From contig JAIYBZ010000012.1 of NCBI GenBank assembly GCA_027488255.1, positions 29,230 through 93,229 on the forward strand: a stretch of DNA of 64,000 nt. The letters run 5' to 3'. The stretch is from Comamonadaceae bacterium. GTDB lineage: Bacteria > Pseudomonadota > Gammaproteobacteria > Burkholderiales > Burkholderiaceae_C. The stretch's first letter is position 1. Each line of letters opens with the position of its first letter. The notes under the pieces are model-generated. The model was not told the DNA's origin, did not search any database, and saw nothing but the letters and a program-made list of their open reading frames with translations. This document shows, in pieces, positions 37,262 to 46,295 of the stretch. Position numbers and translations under genes: made by a program.

Positions 37262-38305
37262 TCAAACCAGTTCGTGCAAAGGCCAACGCGGTTTCACATC
37301 GAAGCTGTAACGCGCATCGGCGCTTTGCACGCCGGCTTGCAAACGCATGGCGGCGGCCATGGCGATCATGGCGCCGTTGTCGGTGCACAGGTGCAACTCC
37401 GGGTAATGCACCCGCACTTGGGCCTTGTGGCAGGCCGCATTGAGTTGCGCACGCAGTTCGCGGTTGGCCCCCACCCCGCCTGCCACCACCAAGCGCTTCA
37501 AGCCCGAGGTTTTCAAAGCGGTCATGGATTTTTTGAGCAACACCTCCACAATGGCCGCTTGGGTCGAAGCGGCCAAATCAGCACGCTCAGACGCACCTTC
37601 GGTTTGCGCCGCCGGACCGATCTTTTGGCTCTGTGTCAGCACCGCTGTTTTCAGGCCGGCAAAAGAAAAATCCAAATCGCCGCTGTGCAACAAAGGGCGT
37701 GGCAATTTGTAGGCGGTGGGGTTGCCTTGCTCGGCCAAACGCGACAAACCGGGCCCACCGGGATAGGGCAACCCCATCAGTTTGGCCGACTTGTCAAAGG
37801 CCTCGCCAGCCGCATCGTCAATTGTTTCGCCCAACAGTTCGTAGTGCCCCACGCCATCGACCCGCATCAGTTGGGTATGCCCCCCGGAGACCAACAGCGC
37901 AATGAAAGGAAATTCGGGCGGATCGTCGCTCAAAAACGGCGACAACAAATGGCCTTCCAGGTGGTGAACCCCCAGCACCGGCTTGCCCAAAGAAGCCGCC
38001 AGTGCACAGGCCACCCCCGAGCCGACCAACAAAGCCCCGGCCAAACCCGGGCCGCGGGTATAGGCCACCACATCGATGTCGGCCAAACCCACGCCGGCCT
38101 GCGCAATCACCTGGCGCGTGAGCGGCAAGACGCGGCGAATGTGGTCCCGGCTGGCCAACTCGGGCACCACTCCGCCATAGGCCTGGTGCATCTCGATTTG
38201 GCTGTACAAGGCATGCGACAAGAGCCGTGGCATGGCCTTGCCGGTCGTTTCGACCAGTGCCACACCCGTTTCATCGCAAGAAGATTCAATGCCCAAAATT
38301 CGCAT
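37262..38305 (-). CDS. tsaD: tRNA N6-adenosine threonylcarbamoyltransferase TsaD
   Basis: 347 residues. Kae1/TsaD fold with the N-terminal [15 protein letters not shown], the metal-binding [21 protein letters not shown], the nucleotide pocket [12 protein letters not shown], and [10 protein letters not shown] near the C-terminus, with the last metal Asp in CTDNGAMIA. It transfers threonylcarbamoyl to A37 of ANN-decoding tRNAs with TsaB, TsaC and TsaE. ATG at 38305 is the family start; the upstream extension is ignored. Confidence 0.97.
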   Translation of the reverse strand: MRILGIESSCDETGVALVETTGKAMPRLLSHALYSQIEMHQAYGGVVPELASRDHIRRVLPLTRQVIAQAGVGLADIDVVAYTRGPGLAGALLVGSGVACALAASLGKPVLGVHHLEGHLLSPFLSDDPPEFPFIALLVSGGHTQLMRVDGVGHYELLGETIDDAAGEAFDKSAKLMGLPYPGGPGLSRLAEQGNPTAYKLPRPLLHSGDLDFSFAGLKTAVLTQSQKIGPAAQTEGASERADLAASTQAAIVEVLLKKSMTALKTSGLKRLVVAGGVGANRELRAQLNAACHKAQVRVHYPELHLCTDNGAMIAMAAAMRLQAGVQSADARYSFDVKPRWPLHELV

Positions 38306-38392
38306 AACAGGTAGTTTAAGCGGGGCCTGTTCGGGGGCTGGGCCGGTGGCCATAATGCAGCGCAACCGTTTCTTCCTGATCGGACTTTATCC

Positions 38393-39082
38393 ATGACCCC
38401 GTTGCGACTGATTTCATCCATGGCCACCAAAGCCCTGCTGGCCGATCTGGTGGCGCTGTACCAAAGCCAGCACCCGGGCATTGCCATTCACATCGAGTCG
38501 GTCGGCGGGGTGGACGCAGCCAAGCGGGTGCAGGCCGGCGAGGCCTTTGACGGCGTGGTTTTGGCCAGCGATGCGATCGACAAACTCATCGCCGGCGGCC
38601 ATGTCTTGTCGGACAGCCGAACCGACTTGGTGCGTTCAGGCGTGGCGGTGGCCGTTCCGGCGGGTCAGCCCTGGCCCGACATCTCGACCGAAGCTGCGCT
38701 CAAGGCGGCGGTGTTGGCGGCCCCCAGCTTGGGCTATTCCACCGGCCCCAGTGGCGTGCAATTGGCCCAACGGTTTGCCGCATGGGGCATTTCCGAAACC
38801 ATTGCCGCGCGCATCGTGCAGGCCCCGCCGGGCGTGCCGGTCGGCGCCTTGGTGGCGCAGGGTCAGGTGGCGCTGGGCTTTCAGCAATTGAGCGAAATGT
38901 TGGGGGTGGCAGGCATCAGCATCGTGGGCGGTTTGCCACCATCGGTCGAGATCATCACCACGTTTTCGGGCAGTGTGGCGACGCGTTGCGCACAGCCCGA
39001 GGCCCTGCGCGCCTTGTTGCAGTTTTGGCAATCCGAGGCTTGTGCGGCGCTCAAAGAGCGGCACGGCATGGCCCCGGCTTGA
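38393..39082 (+). CDS. molybdate-type substrate-binding-fold protein without signal peptide
   Basis: 229 residues of the type II periplasmic-binding (ModA/SBP_bac_11) fold: FDGVVLASDAIDKLIAGG, SRTDLVRSGVAVAVPAGQP, and QGQVALGFQQLSEML. The protein starts directly at the fold (MTPLRLISSMATKALLADLV) with no hydrophobic leader, so it is probably cytoplasmic. Members in this subgroup are of unknown function. Divergent from tsaD and 52 bases ahead of ybiB on the same strand. Confidence 0.8.
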   Translation: MTPLRLISSMATKALLADLVALYQSQHPGIAIHIESVGGVDAAKRVQAGEAFDGVVLASDAIDKLIAGGHVLSDSRTDLVRSGVAVAVPAGQPWPDISTEAALKAAVLAAPSLGYSTGPSGVQLAQRFAAWGISETIAARIVQAPPGVPVGALVAQGQVALGFQQLSEMLGVAGISIVGGLPPSVEIITTFSGSVATRCAQPEALRALLQFWQSEACAALKERHGMAPA

Positions 39083-39095
39083 GCGACATATTCAT

Positions 39096-39110
39096 ATAAC
39101 CCCGGGTTAT
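39096..39110. promoter_or_regulatory. perfect 15-bp palindrome upstream of ybiB
   Basis: ATAACCCCGGGTTAT is a perfect inverted repeat around one central C. It lies between the binding-fold gene stop (39082) and the ybiB start (39135) and no T-run follows, so it is more likely a protein-binding site than a terminator. No regulator is assigned. Confidence 0.45.
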
Positions 39111-39134
39111 CTGACTTCCAGCAAAATCCCCTGC

Positions 39135-40040
39135 ATGGGAATCAGCCATTACATCAAAGACATCGGCCGTGGCAAAGAGGGCGCTCGCGCCTTGAGCCGT
39201 GCGCAAGCGGCTGACCTGATGGGGCAAGTGCTGGACCAAAAGGTCAGCGACCTCGAGCTGGGTGCTTTTTGCATCGCCATGCGCGTCAAGGGCGAAACGC
39301 CCGAAGAAATGGCGGGTTTTCTCGACGCCACCCATGCCCGGTTAAACAAAGTCCCGACAGGCCGTGTGCCCACCGTGGTGCTGCCCAGCTACAACGGCGC
39401 ACGCAAACTGCCCGTCCTCACACCCTTGCTGGCCCTGCTTTTGGCGCGCCAAGGTGTGGCGGTGCTGGTGCATGGTGAAAGCACCGAAGACAGCCGCGTG
39501 AGCAGCCAGGCCGTGCTGGCCCACTTGGGCATCACGGCCAAGGAACGCGTGGCGCCTGCCGTGGCGGGAGAGGTGCACTTCTTGGGCACCAGCGTGTTGC
39601 ACGGCGGGCTGGCGCGCTTGCTGGCCGTGCGCCGCAGTGTGGGCTTGCGCAATCCAGGACACAGCTTGGTCAAGCTGATGAACCCGTGTGCCTCTGAAGG
39701 TCCGGTATTGGTGGTCAGCAGTTACACCCACCCCGAGTACCTGACCTCGATGTCGGACACCTTGAGTCTGACGGGCCAACACGCCCTGTTGCTGCGTGGC
39801 ACCGAGGGCGAGCCTGTGGCCGATGCGCGGCGCACACCTGCGATGGAGGTGTTCAACAAAGGGCGCAGCGTGCGCGTACAAGAGCAACATGCCGGTTCAT
39901 TGGCTCAAATACCCGAGTTACCAACCACCGATGCCGCCGCCACGGCCCAGTACATCCAACACGTCTTGCAAGGCCAATGGCCTGTGCCCCAGCCGATTGC
40001 GCTGCAAGTCCAACACATCTTGAACGAGGTGACACCATGA
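39135..40040 (+). CDS. ybiB: YbiB/TrpD2-like DNA-binding protein
   Basis: 301 residues with the glycosyltransferase family 3 (anthranilate phosphoribosyltransferase) fold: helical N-terminal domain (LMGQVLDQKVSDLELGAFCI) and LVHGESTEDSRVSSQAVLAHLG. The PRPP-binding glycine-rich motif of true TrpD is not retained; the loop reads VLPSYNGARKLP. This matches YbiB/TrpD2, which binds nucleic acids through basic grooves and is SOS-linked in E. coli. ATG at 39135 is used, and the stop overlaps the cobA start. Confidence 0.88.
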   Translation: MGISHYIKDIGRGKEGARALSRAQAADLMGQVLDQKVSDLELGAFCIAMRVKGETPEEMAGFLDATHARLNKVPTGRVPTVVLPSYNGARKLPVLTPLLALLLARQGVAVLVHGESTEDSRVSSQAVLAHLGITAKERVAPAVAGEVHFLGTSVLHGGLARLLAVRRSVGLRNPGHSLVKLMNPCASEGPVLVVSSYTHPEYLTSMSDTLSLTGQHALLLRGTEGEPVADARRTPAMEVFNKGRSVRVQEQHAGSLAQIPELPTTDAAATAQYIQHVLQGQWPVPQPIALQVQHILNEVTP

Positions 40041-40879
40041 CGCGTCCCCCTTTGCCCCAGGGACTTGATCTGCCATCTGGCGTCGCATCGAAAACCAAGA
40101 CCCCCTCAGCAGGCCGCTGTACCTTGGTCGGCGCAGGCCCGGGAGACCCCGATCTGCTGACACTCAAGGCGGTCAAGGCGATTGCCAGCGCCAGCGTGTT
40201 GTTGGTCGACGATCTGGTGAACGATGCGGTATTGGCCTATGCCTCCCCCCACGCGCGCATCGTGCATGTCGGCAAGCGCGGGGGCTGCAGCAGCACCCCT
40301 CAGGCTTTCATCGACAAGATGATGATCGCGGCCGTTCACGAGGGCGAACAGGTGGTGCGCCTGAAAGGCGGCGATCCTTTTATTTTTGGCCGCGGCGGTG
40401 AAGAAGTCGAACACTTGCGCGCCGCAGGCATTGAGGTGGAAGTCGTCAATGGCATCACCTCCGGTTTGGCAGGCATGAGCAGTTTGGGCGCCCCCCTGAC
40501 ACACCGCGAACATGCGCATGGCGTGGTCTTTGTGACCGGCCATGCCAAACCCGGTGACGCGGGCACCTCATGGCCGCTGCTGGCCCAGACCGCGCAGCAG
40601 GCCAAGCTGACCTTGGTGATTTACATGGGCGTGAGCAGCCTGGAACACATTTGCCACGGTCTCTTGCAAGGCCTGCCCCCTCACACCCCCGTGGCCGTGG
40701 TGCAGCATGCCACTTTGCCCCAACAGCGAGAGGTCTTGACCACCTTGGGCGAACTGATCGACACCTTTCAAAAAGAAAGCCTGCAAAGCCCCAGTGTCAT
40801 CGTGGTGGGCGATGTGGTGCAAGGCGCGCGCGCTTGGCAAAGCCGCGCCGCCACCTCAGCCGATTTGCGCGTCGCCTGA
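40037..40879 (+). CDS. cobA: uroporphyrinogen-III C-methyltransferase
   Basis: 280 residues. Family motifs are LVGAGPGDPDLLTLKA, VRLKGGDPFIFGRGGEE, the SAM-binding TSGLAGMSSLGAPLTHRE (Pro-rich variant), and VIYMGV. It methylates uroporphyrinogen III at C2 and C7 to precorrin-2, feeding sirohaem or cobalamin. About 30 residues precede the catalytic fold. ATG at 40037 overlaps the ybiB stop. Pairing with ybiB is common in related genomes, but siroheme partners such as cysG are not in view. Confidence 0.93.
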   Translation: MTRPPLPQGLDLPSGVASKTKTPSAGRCTLVGAGPGDPDLLTLKAVKAIASASVLLVDDLVNDAVLAYASPHARIVHVGKRGGCSSTPQAFIDKMMIAAVHEGEQVVRLKGGDPFIFGRGGEEVEHLRAAGIEVEVVNGITSGLAGMSSLGAPLTHREHAHGVVFVTGHAKPGDAGTSWPLLAQTAQQAKLTLVIYMGVSSLEHICHGLLQGLPPHTPVAVVQHATLPQQREVLTTLGELIDTFQKESLQSPSVIVVGDVVQGARAWQSRAATSADLRVA

Positions 40880-40963
40880 GCCATCGCGGGCAGCCTGAAG
40901 ACGCCAAGCGTGCCCGCCTGAAGCGCGCACCCTTTCAGCCCCATGCCCTTACACTCCTGCGCC

Positions 40964-42205
40964 ATGAAGACTTGGGATGTGGTGATCGTGGGGGCCGGGG
41001 CTGCCGGTTTGTTTTGCGCGGGCATGGCCGGGCAACGTGGGCTGCGCGTTTTGCTACTGGACCACAGCGACAAAATCGCCGAAAAAATCAGAATCTCTGG
41101 CGGTGGCCGATGCAACTTCACCAACCGTTTGCTCGATGCCACGGCGCCACAAAAACACTTCATCAGCCAAAACCCGCATTTCTGCCGCTCAGCGCTGTCG
41201 CGCTACACACCGCAAGACTTCATCGATTTGGTGCAAAAACACGGCATTGCTTTCCATGAAAAGCACAAGGGCCAGCTGTTTTGCGACCACTCTGCCGAAG
41301 ACATCATCCGCATGCTGTTGGCGGAGTGTGCGGCGGGGCAAGTGGACATCCGTACCCGCAGCCCTGTGAAGTCGGTCACTTCGGTATCACAAGGCGCCGA
41401 GGCTGCAGAGGGAGCCCGCTACCGCCTTGACACCGAGCAAGGCCCGATTCACACCACCTCCTTGGTGGTCGCGACGGGGGGCTTGTCGATTCCCAAGATT
41501 GGCGCTTCGGGTTGGGGTTATGAACTGGCCCAACAGTTTGGTCTGCGCTTGGTGGCCCGGCGTCCGGGCTTGGTGCCGCTGACTTTTGACGGCGCCGCTT
41601 GGGCCCCGTATGCCGAATTAGCAGGGCTGGCTTTGCCCGTGAGCATCGAGACCGGCGAGAAAAAATCCCGTATGCACTTTGACGAAGATTTGCTCTTCAC
41701 CCACCGCGGCCTTTCCGGACCGGGCGTCTTGCAAATCTCCAGTTACTGGCAAGACGGCAGCCCGATCCGCTTGAATCTGGCGCCCGAAATCGACCTGCCC
41801 CTGCGCCTGCAAGAAGCCAAACTGCGCTCCAAAAAACGCTTGGTCAACGAATTGGCCAGCTGGGTGCCCAGCCGTTTGGCCGAGGCCTGGGTCAGCCAAG
41901 ACCCGGCCCTGCAGCGCACCTCTGCCGAGGTGCCGGACAAAGCATTGCAACAACTCGCACAGGGCCTGAGCGCTTGGCACTTGACGCCGAATGGCAGCGA
42001 GGGATACAAAAAAGCCGAAGTCACCTTGGGCGGCGTCGATACCCGAGACTTGTCGTCGCAAACCATGGAGTCCAAGCAAGCCGGCTTGTACTTCATTGGG
42101 GAAGTGGTCGATGTCACCGGTTGGCTGGGCGGCTACAACTTCCAGTGGGCCTGGGCCAGCGGCCATGCCTGCGCCCAAGCTTTGCCGCTCCCCGCTCGGG
42201 GCTGA
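40964..42205 (+). CDS. HI0933-family FAD-dependent oxidoreductase
   Basis: 413 residues. N-terminal dinucleotide-binding motif VVIVGAGAAGLFCAGMAG, then the family signature KIRISGGGRCNFTN, LVVATGGLSIPKIGASGWG, and a C-terminal GEVVDVTGWLGGYNFQWAWASG. HI0933/YhiN-type flavoproteins are widespread with no firm substrate. ATG at 40964 (MKTWDVVIVG) places the FAD motif correctly; the Met seven codons upstream is possible. Confidence 0.9.
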   Translation: MKTWDVVIVGAGAAGLFCAGMAGQRGLRVLLLDHSDKIAEKIRISGGGRCNFTNRLLDATAPQKHFISQNPHFCRSALSRYTPQDFIDLVQKHGIAFHEKHKGQLFCDHSAEDIIRMLLAECAAGQVDIRTRSPVKSVTSVSQGAEAAEGARYRLDTEQGPIHTTSLVVATGGLSIPKIGASGWGYELAQQFGLRLVARRPGLVPLTFDGAAWAPYAELAGLALPVSIETGEKKSRMHFDEDLLFTHRGLSGPGVLQISSYWQDGSPIRLNLAPEIDLPLRLQEAKLRSKKRLVNELASWVPSRLAEAWVSQDPALQRTSAEVPDKALQQLAQGLSAWHLTPNGSEGYKKAEVTLGGVDTRDLSSQTMESKQAGLYFIGEVVDVTGWLGGYNFQWAWASGHACAQALPLPARG

Positions 42206-42265
42206 AGCGGCCACAGCGCCGATTCGTTTCATTTTTGCCAAAGACGCCCTTTGGGGGCCGCCCAC

Positions 42266-42296
42266 TTGGCTTATCCCGCTTCTGTGACGCTATAAT
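42266..42296 (+). promoter_or_regulatory. sigma-70 promoter for rpsU
   Basis: Perfect -10 TATAAT at 42291-42296 with TTGGCT at 42266-42271 as the -35 (19-base spacer). It lies in the 219-base gap before rpsU. The predicted leader of about 120 bases is GC-rich and may be structured. Confidence 0.6.
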
Positions 42297-42424
42297 CTCA
42301 GGCTTTGCTGGCAAACCCCCGTCTGCCAAATACTAGTTCGTGACGGGGAACCGCCGAAACTGGGTTTCAAGGGCCCGATCTCCCTTTTGACTGCAGCCGG
42401 CACATTTTTTGGAAAATTGATTCA

Positions 42425-42637
42425 ATGACCACCATCCGCGTGAAAGAAAACGAGCCGTTTGACGTCGCCCTGCGTCGCTTCAAGCGCACCATTGAAAAAC
42501 TCGGCCTGTTGACCGACTTGCGCGCTCGCGAGTTCTACGAAAAGCCAACGACCGAGCGCAAGCGCAAGAAGTCCGCTGCTGTCAAACGCCACTACAAGCG
42601 CGTTCGCAGCATGCAGTTGCCCAAGAAGATGTATTGA
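42425..42637 (+). CDS. rpsU: 30S ribosomal protein S21
   Basis: 70 residues, full length. N-terminal [20 protein letters not shown] and the basic C-terminal half ([20 protein letters not shown]) are typical. S21 helps mRNA binding on the small subunit. Followed by a hairpin and then yqeY, the usual rpsU-yqeY neighbourhood. Confidence 0.97.
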   Translation: MTTIRVKENEPFDVALRRFKRTIEKLGLLTDLRAREFYEKPTTERKRKKSAAVKRHYKRVRSMQLPKKMY

Positions 42638-42670
42638 TCTTCTTTTGTACGGCCTGAAAAGGTCTGCAAA

Positions 42671-42702
42671 AAAGCCCGCTGGAGGACGCTCAAGCGGGCT
42701 TT
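42671..42702 (+). terminator. hairpin terminator/attenuator after rpsU
   Basis: Stem AAAGCCCGCT/AGCGGGCTTT with a 12-base loop. The tail TTTGTCGTTTA is only partly T-rich, so some read-through into yqeY is likely. Confidence 0.7.
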
Positions 42703-42741
42703 GTCGTTTATGCCCCCACTTTGACCTCACTGGAGTTGCAC

Positions 42742-43188
42742 ATGAGCCTGAAAGAACAAATCACCGAAGACATGAAAGCCGCGATGCGGGCCAAAGACAC
42801 GGAGCGTCTGGGCACCATCCGTTTGTTGTTGTCGGCCATGAAGCAAAAAGAAGTCGACGAACGCATTGAGTTGGACGACGTGGCGGTGGTGGCCATCGTC
42901 GACAAACTGATCAAACAGCGCAAAGACTCTATTGCAGCCTTTGAGCAAGCCGCACGACAAGACTTGGCCGACAAAGAGAAGGCCGAAATGTCGGTGCTGC
43001 TGGCCTACCTGCCCGCGCGCATGTCGGCCGAAGAAGTGACCGCGGCCGTGCAAGCCATCGTGTCGGCCTTGGGCGCCAAAGGCCCCGGTGACATGGGCAA
43101 GGTGATGGGCGCTGTCAAAGCCCAACTCGCCGGCAAGGCCGACATGGGCCAAGTGTCCGCTGCAGTCAAAGCGGCATTGGCCGGTTAA
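42742..43188 (+). CDS. GatB/YqeY domain-containing protein
   Basis: 148 residues. The YqeY fold (MKAAMRAKDTERLGTIRLLL, YLPARMSAEEV, GDMGKVMGAVKAQLAGKADM) resembles the C-terminal tRNA-binding domain of GatB. Stand-alone YqeY proteins are common next to rpsU; their role is unknown, possibly RNA binding. TGGAG lies eleven bases upstream of the ATG at 42742. Confidence 0.93.
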   Translation: MSLKEQITEDMKAAMRAKDTERLGTIRLLLSAMKQKEVDERIELDDVAVVAIVDKLIKQRKDSIAAFEQAARQDLADKEKAEMSVLLAYLPARMSAEEVTAAVQAIVSALGAKGPGDMGKVMGAVKAQLAGKADMGQVSAAVKAALAG

Positions 43189-43233
43189 ATCGCCAAATCG
43201 CCTGCCAGCCGCTTGCCATGACCCCCATGCAGG

Positions 43234-44124
43234 CTAGCCCTGCATGATCAAGGCCGCGCCCGCCACCGCCATCACCGCCCCACCCCATGCGCCCCAGGCG
43301 GGTCTGCGGCGGTAGACGCCCCACAACAAAGGCAACAGCAAAATGGGGGTGAGGGACGAAAAAATGCCCACCACATTCGCCTGCCCGGTGTGCAAGGCCT
43401 GCAAGATCAAGGTCATGCCCAAGGCCATGGCCACCGCGGCACTGGCCCAGGTGTTGAAGAGGGTTTTCAGGGTCAGCGGCTGCTGCACCCGCGCTACCCG
43501 CAGGCCCGCCCAGAGCAAGGCCAGATGCGCCAGAAAGCTGGCTGAGGTGCGCACCGCCGAAGCGGCCACGGCATCGACCCCTGAGGCCATCAAGGGCTTG
43601 ATCATCAGGGTGGCGACCGACTGAGAAAGCGCAGCCAGCAAGCCCAGCGCCACACCGACCCACAAGGTGCCCTGTGTGTTTTCCCACACATGGGTTTCGC
43701 TTTCGCGACGCCCCCACACGATGGCCACCATCACCCCGCCGATCAGCAAAGCGGCACCCAGCAAGGTCCAGCCCCACAAGGTTTCACCCAAGAAAAGCCA
43801 GGCCAATAGCGTCGAAAAAATAGCGTGGGTGGCAAACAGCACGCCACTGCGGCGCGGGCCGAGTCGGTTCATGCAGGCGAACAGCGCGGTGTCGCCAATG
43901 AAAATGCCCACAAAGCCCGAGAGCGCCAGCAGCACCACACCCGATGAGGTCAGGCTGCGCCAATGCCCGGTGTACAAGGCCCACGCCCACAGCAAGGTGA
44001 GTGCAAAAAACAAGCGCCAGCGGGTGAAGGCAAATGCGCCCATCTGGCTAGACGCCGCCGCAGAAAACAAACTGCCCACCGCCCAAGAGAAAGCGGCCAG
44101 CGCGGCAAGGAGTTCCGGCTGCAC
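43234..44124 (-). CDS. EamA-family (DMT) transporter
   Basis: 296 residues with ten hydrophobic helices in two EamA repeats. The first repeat starts ALAAFSWAVGSLFSAAAS with a conserved FTRWRLFFALTLL helix 2, the second repeat includes LGLLAALSQSVATLMIKPLM. Probable metabolite exporter, substrate unknown. GTG start at 44124, 13 bases after the pmbA stop, suggesting one operon. Convergent with yqeY; a small hairpin (43227-43245) straddles its stop codon. Confidence 0.85.
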   Translation of the reverse strand: MQPELLAALAAFSWAVGSLFSAAASSQMGAFAFTRWRLFFALTLLWAWALYTGHWRSLTSSGVVLLALSGFVGIFIGDTALFACMNRLGPRRSGVLFATHAIFSTLLAWLFLGETLWGWTLLGAALLIGGVMVAIVWGRRESETHVWENTQGTLWVGVALGLLAALSQSVATLMIKPLMASGVDAVAASAVRTSASFLAHLALLWAGLRVARVQQPLTLKTLFNTWASAAVAMALGMTLILQALHTGQANVVGIFSSLTPILLLPLLWGVYRRRPAWGAWGGAVMAVAGAALIMQG

Positions 44125-44137
44125 CGCGCGCCCGGCC

Positions 44138-45535
44138 TCAGCTGCCGGCCAACTTCATGCGGTTGACCAAGATGGAGCCGGTGCTTTTGGCCCCCATGTT
44201 GTAGGTGTCCGCGCCCACCGCTTCAATGCCCATGAACATGTCTTTCAAGTTGCCAGCGATGGTGATCTCGTGCACCGGGTAAGCGATTTCACCGTTTTCC
44301 ACCCAAAAACCACTGGCCCCCCGCGAATAGTCGCCGGTGACGTAGTTCACGCCCTGGCCCATCAACTCGATGACAAACAAACCGGTGCCCAATTTTTTGA
44401 GCATGGCGTCCAAGTCGTCGCCGGGCTGGGTCAAGCGCGAGGTCAGGCTCAGGTTGTGCGAGCCGCCCGCATTGCCGGTGGTCTTCATGCCCAGCTTGCG
44501 CGCGGAGTAACTGCTCAAAAAATAGCCTTCCACGCGCCCGCCCTTGACCACCTTGCGGGGTGCCGAGCGCACGCCTTCGTCGTCAAAAGGCGAGCTGCCT
44601 TTGCCGCGCAATAAAAATGGGTCTTCGTCGATGTCGATGTGTTTGGGGAACACGGCCTTGCCCAAAGAGTCGAGCAAAAAACTGCTTTTGCGGTAAAGCG
44701 ATCCGCCGCTCACCGCTTGCACAAAACCGCCCAGCAAGCCCGCCGCTACAGGGGACTCGAACAAAACGGGGCATTCGGTGGTGGCGATTTTGCGCGCCCC
44801 CAAGCGCGACAAAGCGCGTTCGGCGGCATAGCGACCCACCGCTTCGGGCGAGGCCAGTTCATCCGCCGAGCGCATCGAGGAGTACCACGCATCGCGCTGC
44901 ATCTCGGCATTGCGCCCGGGCAACTTGGCAATGGGGGCCACCGACACGCTGTGCCGCGAGCTGGCGTAGCCCCCGCGAAAGCCATGCGTGTGGGCGCTGA
45001 AAAAATGACTTTGTTGGGCCGACACGGCCGCACCATCGCTGTTGGTGATGCGGCGGCTGGTGTTCAGCGCGGCCGCTTCGCAGCGCAAAGCCAATTGAGC
45101 GGCTTCTTCGCTGTTGATGGTCCAAGGGTGGAACAAATCCAGATCGCGTTGCTGGGTTTCAATGTCGGCCTCATCCGGCAAACCGGCGGTGGGGTCTTCG
45201 GCGGTGAATCGGGCAATGTCGTATGCCGCTTGTACCGTCCGCTCGATCGCGGCGCTTGAAAAATCAGAGGTGCTTGCATTGCCTCGGCGGTGGCCCACAT
45301 ACACCGTGACCCCCAGCGACTTGTCACGGTTGCGTTCCACATTTTCCAGCTCGCCTTTGCGCACGCTCACCGACAATCCGCAGCCTTCAGACGCTTCGGC
45401 CCCGGCGTTGGTGGCGCCGAGCTTTTTAGCGTGCTTCAAGGCCAAGTCGACCAAGGCTTCGAAATGGTCACGCGAATAGCTGAAACCATCGTGCGCTTGT
45501 GCAGAAGAGACTGAGGCGGAGGCGTTTTTTTTCAC
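44138..45535 (-). CDS. pmbA: PmbA/TldE metalloprotease-complex subunit
   Basis: About 465 residues. PmbA/TldE family segments are GCGLSVSVRKGELENVERNRDKSLGV, CPVLFESPVAAGLLGGFVQ and YSRGASGFWVENGEIAYPV. The zinc-binding HExxxH of the partner TldD is absent, as expected. With TldD it forms a heterodimeric protease that matures small peptides such as microcins. GTG at 45535 gives the family N-terminus; the frame further upstream overlaps the divergent yjgA promoter. tldD is not in the window. Confidence 0.92.
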   Translation of the reverse strand: MKKNASASVSSAQAHDGFSYSRDHFEALVDLALKHAKKLGATNAGAEASEGCGLSVSVRKGELENVERNRDKSLGVTVYVGHRRGNASTSDFSSAAIERTVQAAYDIARFTAEDPTAGLPDEADIETQQRDLDLFHPWTINSEEAAQLALRCEAAALNTSRRITNSDGAAVSAQQSHFFSAHTHGFRGGYASSRHSVSVAPIAKLPGRNAEMQRDAWYSSMRSADELASPEAVGRYAAERALSRLGARKIATTECPVLFESPVAAGLLGGFVQAVSGGSLYRKSSFLLDSLGKAVFPKHIDIDEDPFLLRGKGSSPFDDEGVRSAPRKVVKGGRVEGYFLSSYSARKLGMKTTGNAGGSHNLSLTSRLTQPGDDLDAMLKKLGTGLFVIELMGQGVNYVTGDYSRGASGFWVENGEIAYPVHEITIAGNLKDMFMGIEAVGADTYNMGAKSTGSILVNRMKLAGS

Positions 45536-45638
45536 AGAAAGGTTCTCAGAACAAGTGACAGGCAGATTGCCCAAAGTGGCCGCTATGATACTTGCCACCC
45601 TGCCCGAGCGCAGCATCTGAAAACGAGTCCCCTCCGTC

Positions 45639-46295
45639 ATGTCCCGTAAACCTAAAAAAGGCTATTTCGTCCGCGGTCAGTTTGTGGCCGAAGGCAGTGA
45701 ACTCGACTTGGAGTTCAAGCGAGAGCTCAAGGGCGGGCTGGAAGGTCCCAGCCGCACTGAGCTCAAGCGCGAAAGCACCGAACTGCAAGAATTGGGGACC
45801 GCCCTGCTCACCCTGCGCAAAGACCTGATGAACGGCTTGAGCCTGCCGGACAAATTGGTGGATGGGCTGGCCGAAGCCAAACGCATCACCAACTTTGAGG
45901 GCAAGCGCCGCCAGATGCAATTCATCGGCAAACAAATGCGTTTGCTGAGCCCCGAAACCCTGCAAGCCGTGCGGGAAGCGCTGGACATTCAGCGCCTGGG
46001 CAGCGCCAAAGACACCCAAGCCCTGCACTTGGCCGAGGCCTGGCGCGACCGCCTGATTGCCGACGATGCGGCCGTGGGCGAGTGGATCGCGCACTACCCT
46101 CAAACCGATGTGCAACAACTGCGCGCCTTGGTGCGCCAAGCCCGCAAAGACGCCGTGCCGGTGAGCAACGCGGCGGTGTCGCAAGGTTTGGCGCCCCGCC
46201 AAAGCCGCGCCTACCGCGAGATGTTCAAACTGGTGCGCAGCATCTTGACGGATGGCGAAAGCGACAACACCCCTGAAGAGTCCGAAGATGAGTGA
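45639..46295 (+). CDS. darP: ribosome-associated protein DarP (YjgA, DUF615)
   Basis: 218 residues, largely helical and charged, with the DUF615 core: SRTELKRESTELQELGTALL, LVDGLAEAKRITNFEGKRRQMQFIGKQMR (split here by position), and SRAYREMFKLVRSIL at the C-terminus. In E. coli YjgA/DarP assists late 50S assembly. Divergent from pmbA, the common pairing in proteobacteria. The last codons overlap the mogA start. Confidence 0.93.
   Translation: MSRKPKKGYFVRGQFVAEGSELDLEFKRELKGGLEGPSRTELKRESTELQELGTALLTLRKDLMNGLSLPDKLVDGLAEAKRITNFEGKRRQMQFIGKQMRLLSPETLQAVREALDIQRLGSAKDTQALHLAEAWRDRLIADDAAVGEWIAHYPQTDVQQLRALVRQARKDAVPVSNAAVSQGLAPRQSRAYREMFKLVRSILTDGESDNTPEESEDE

Noticed and set aside
43227..43245. 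Hairpin ATGCAGG/CCTGCAT between yqeY and the EamA transporter gene.
   Set aside because: Short stem, no T-run, and it overlaps the transporter stop codon; not convincing as a terminator.
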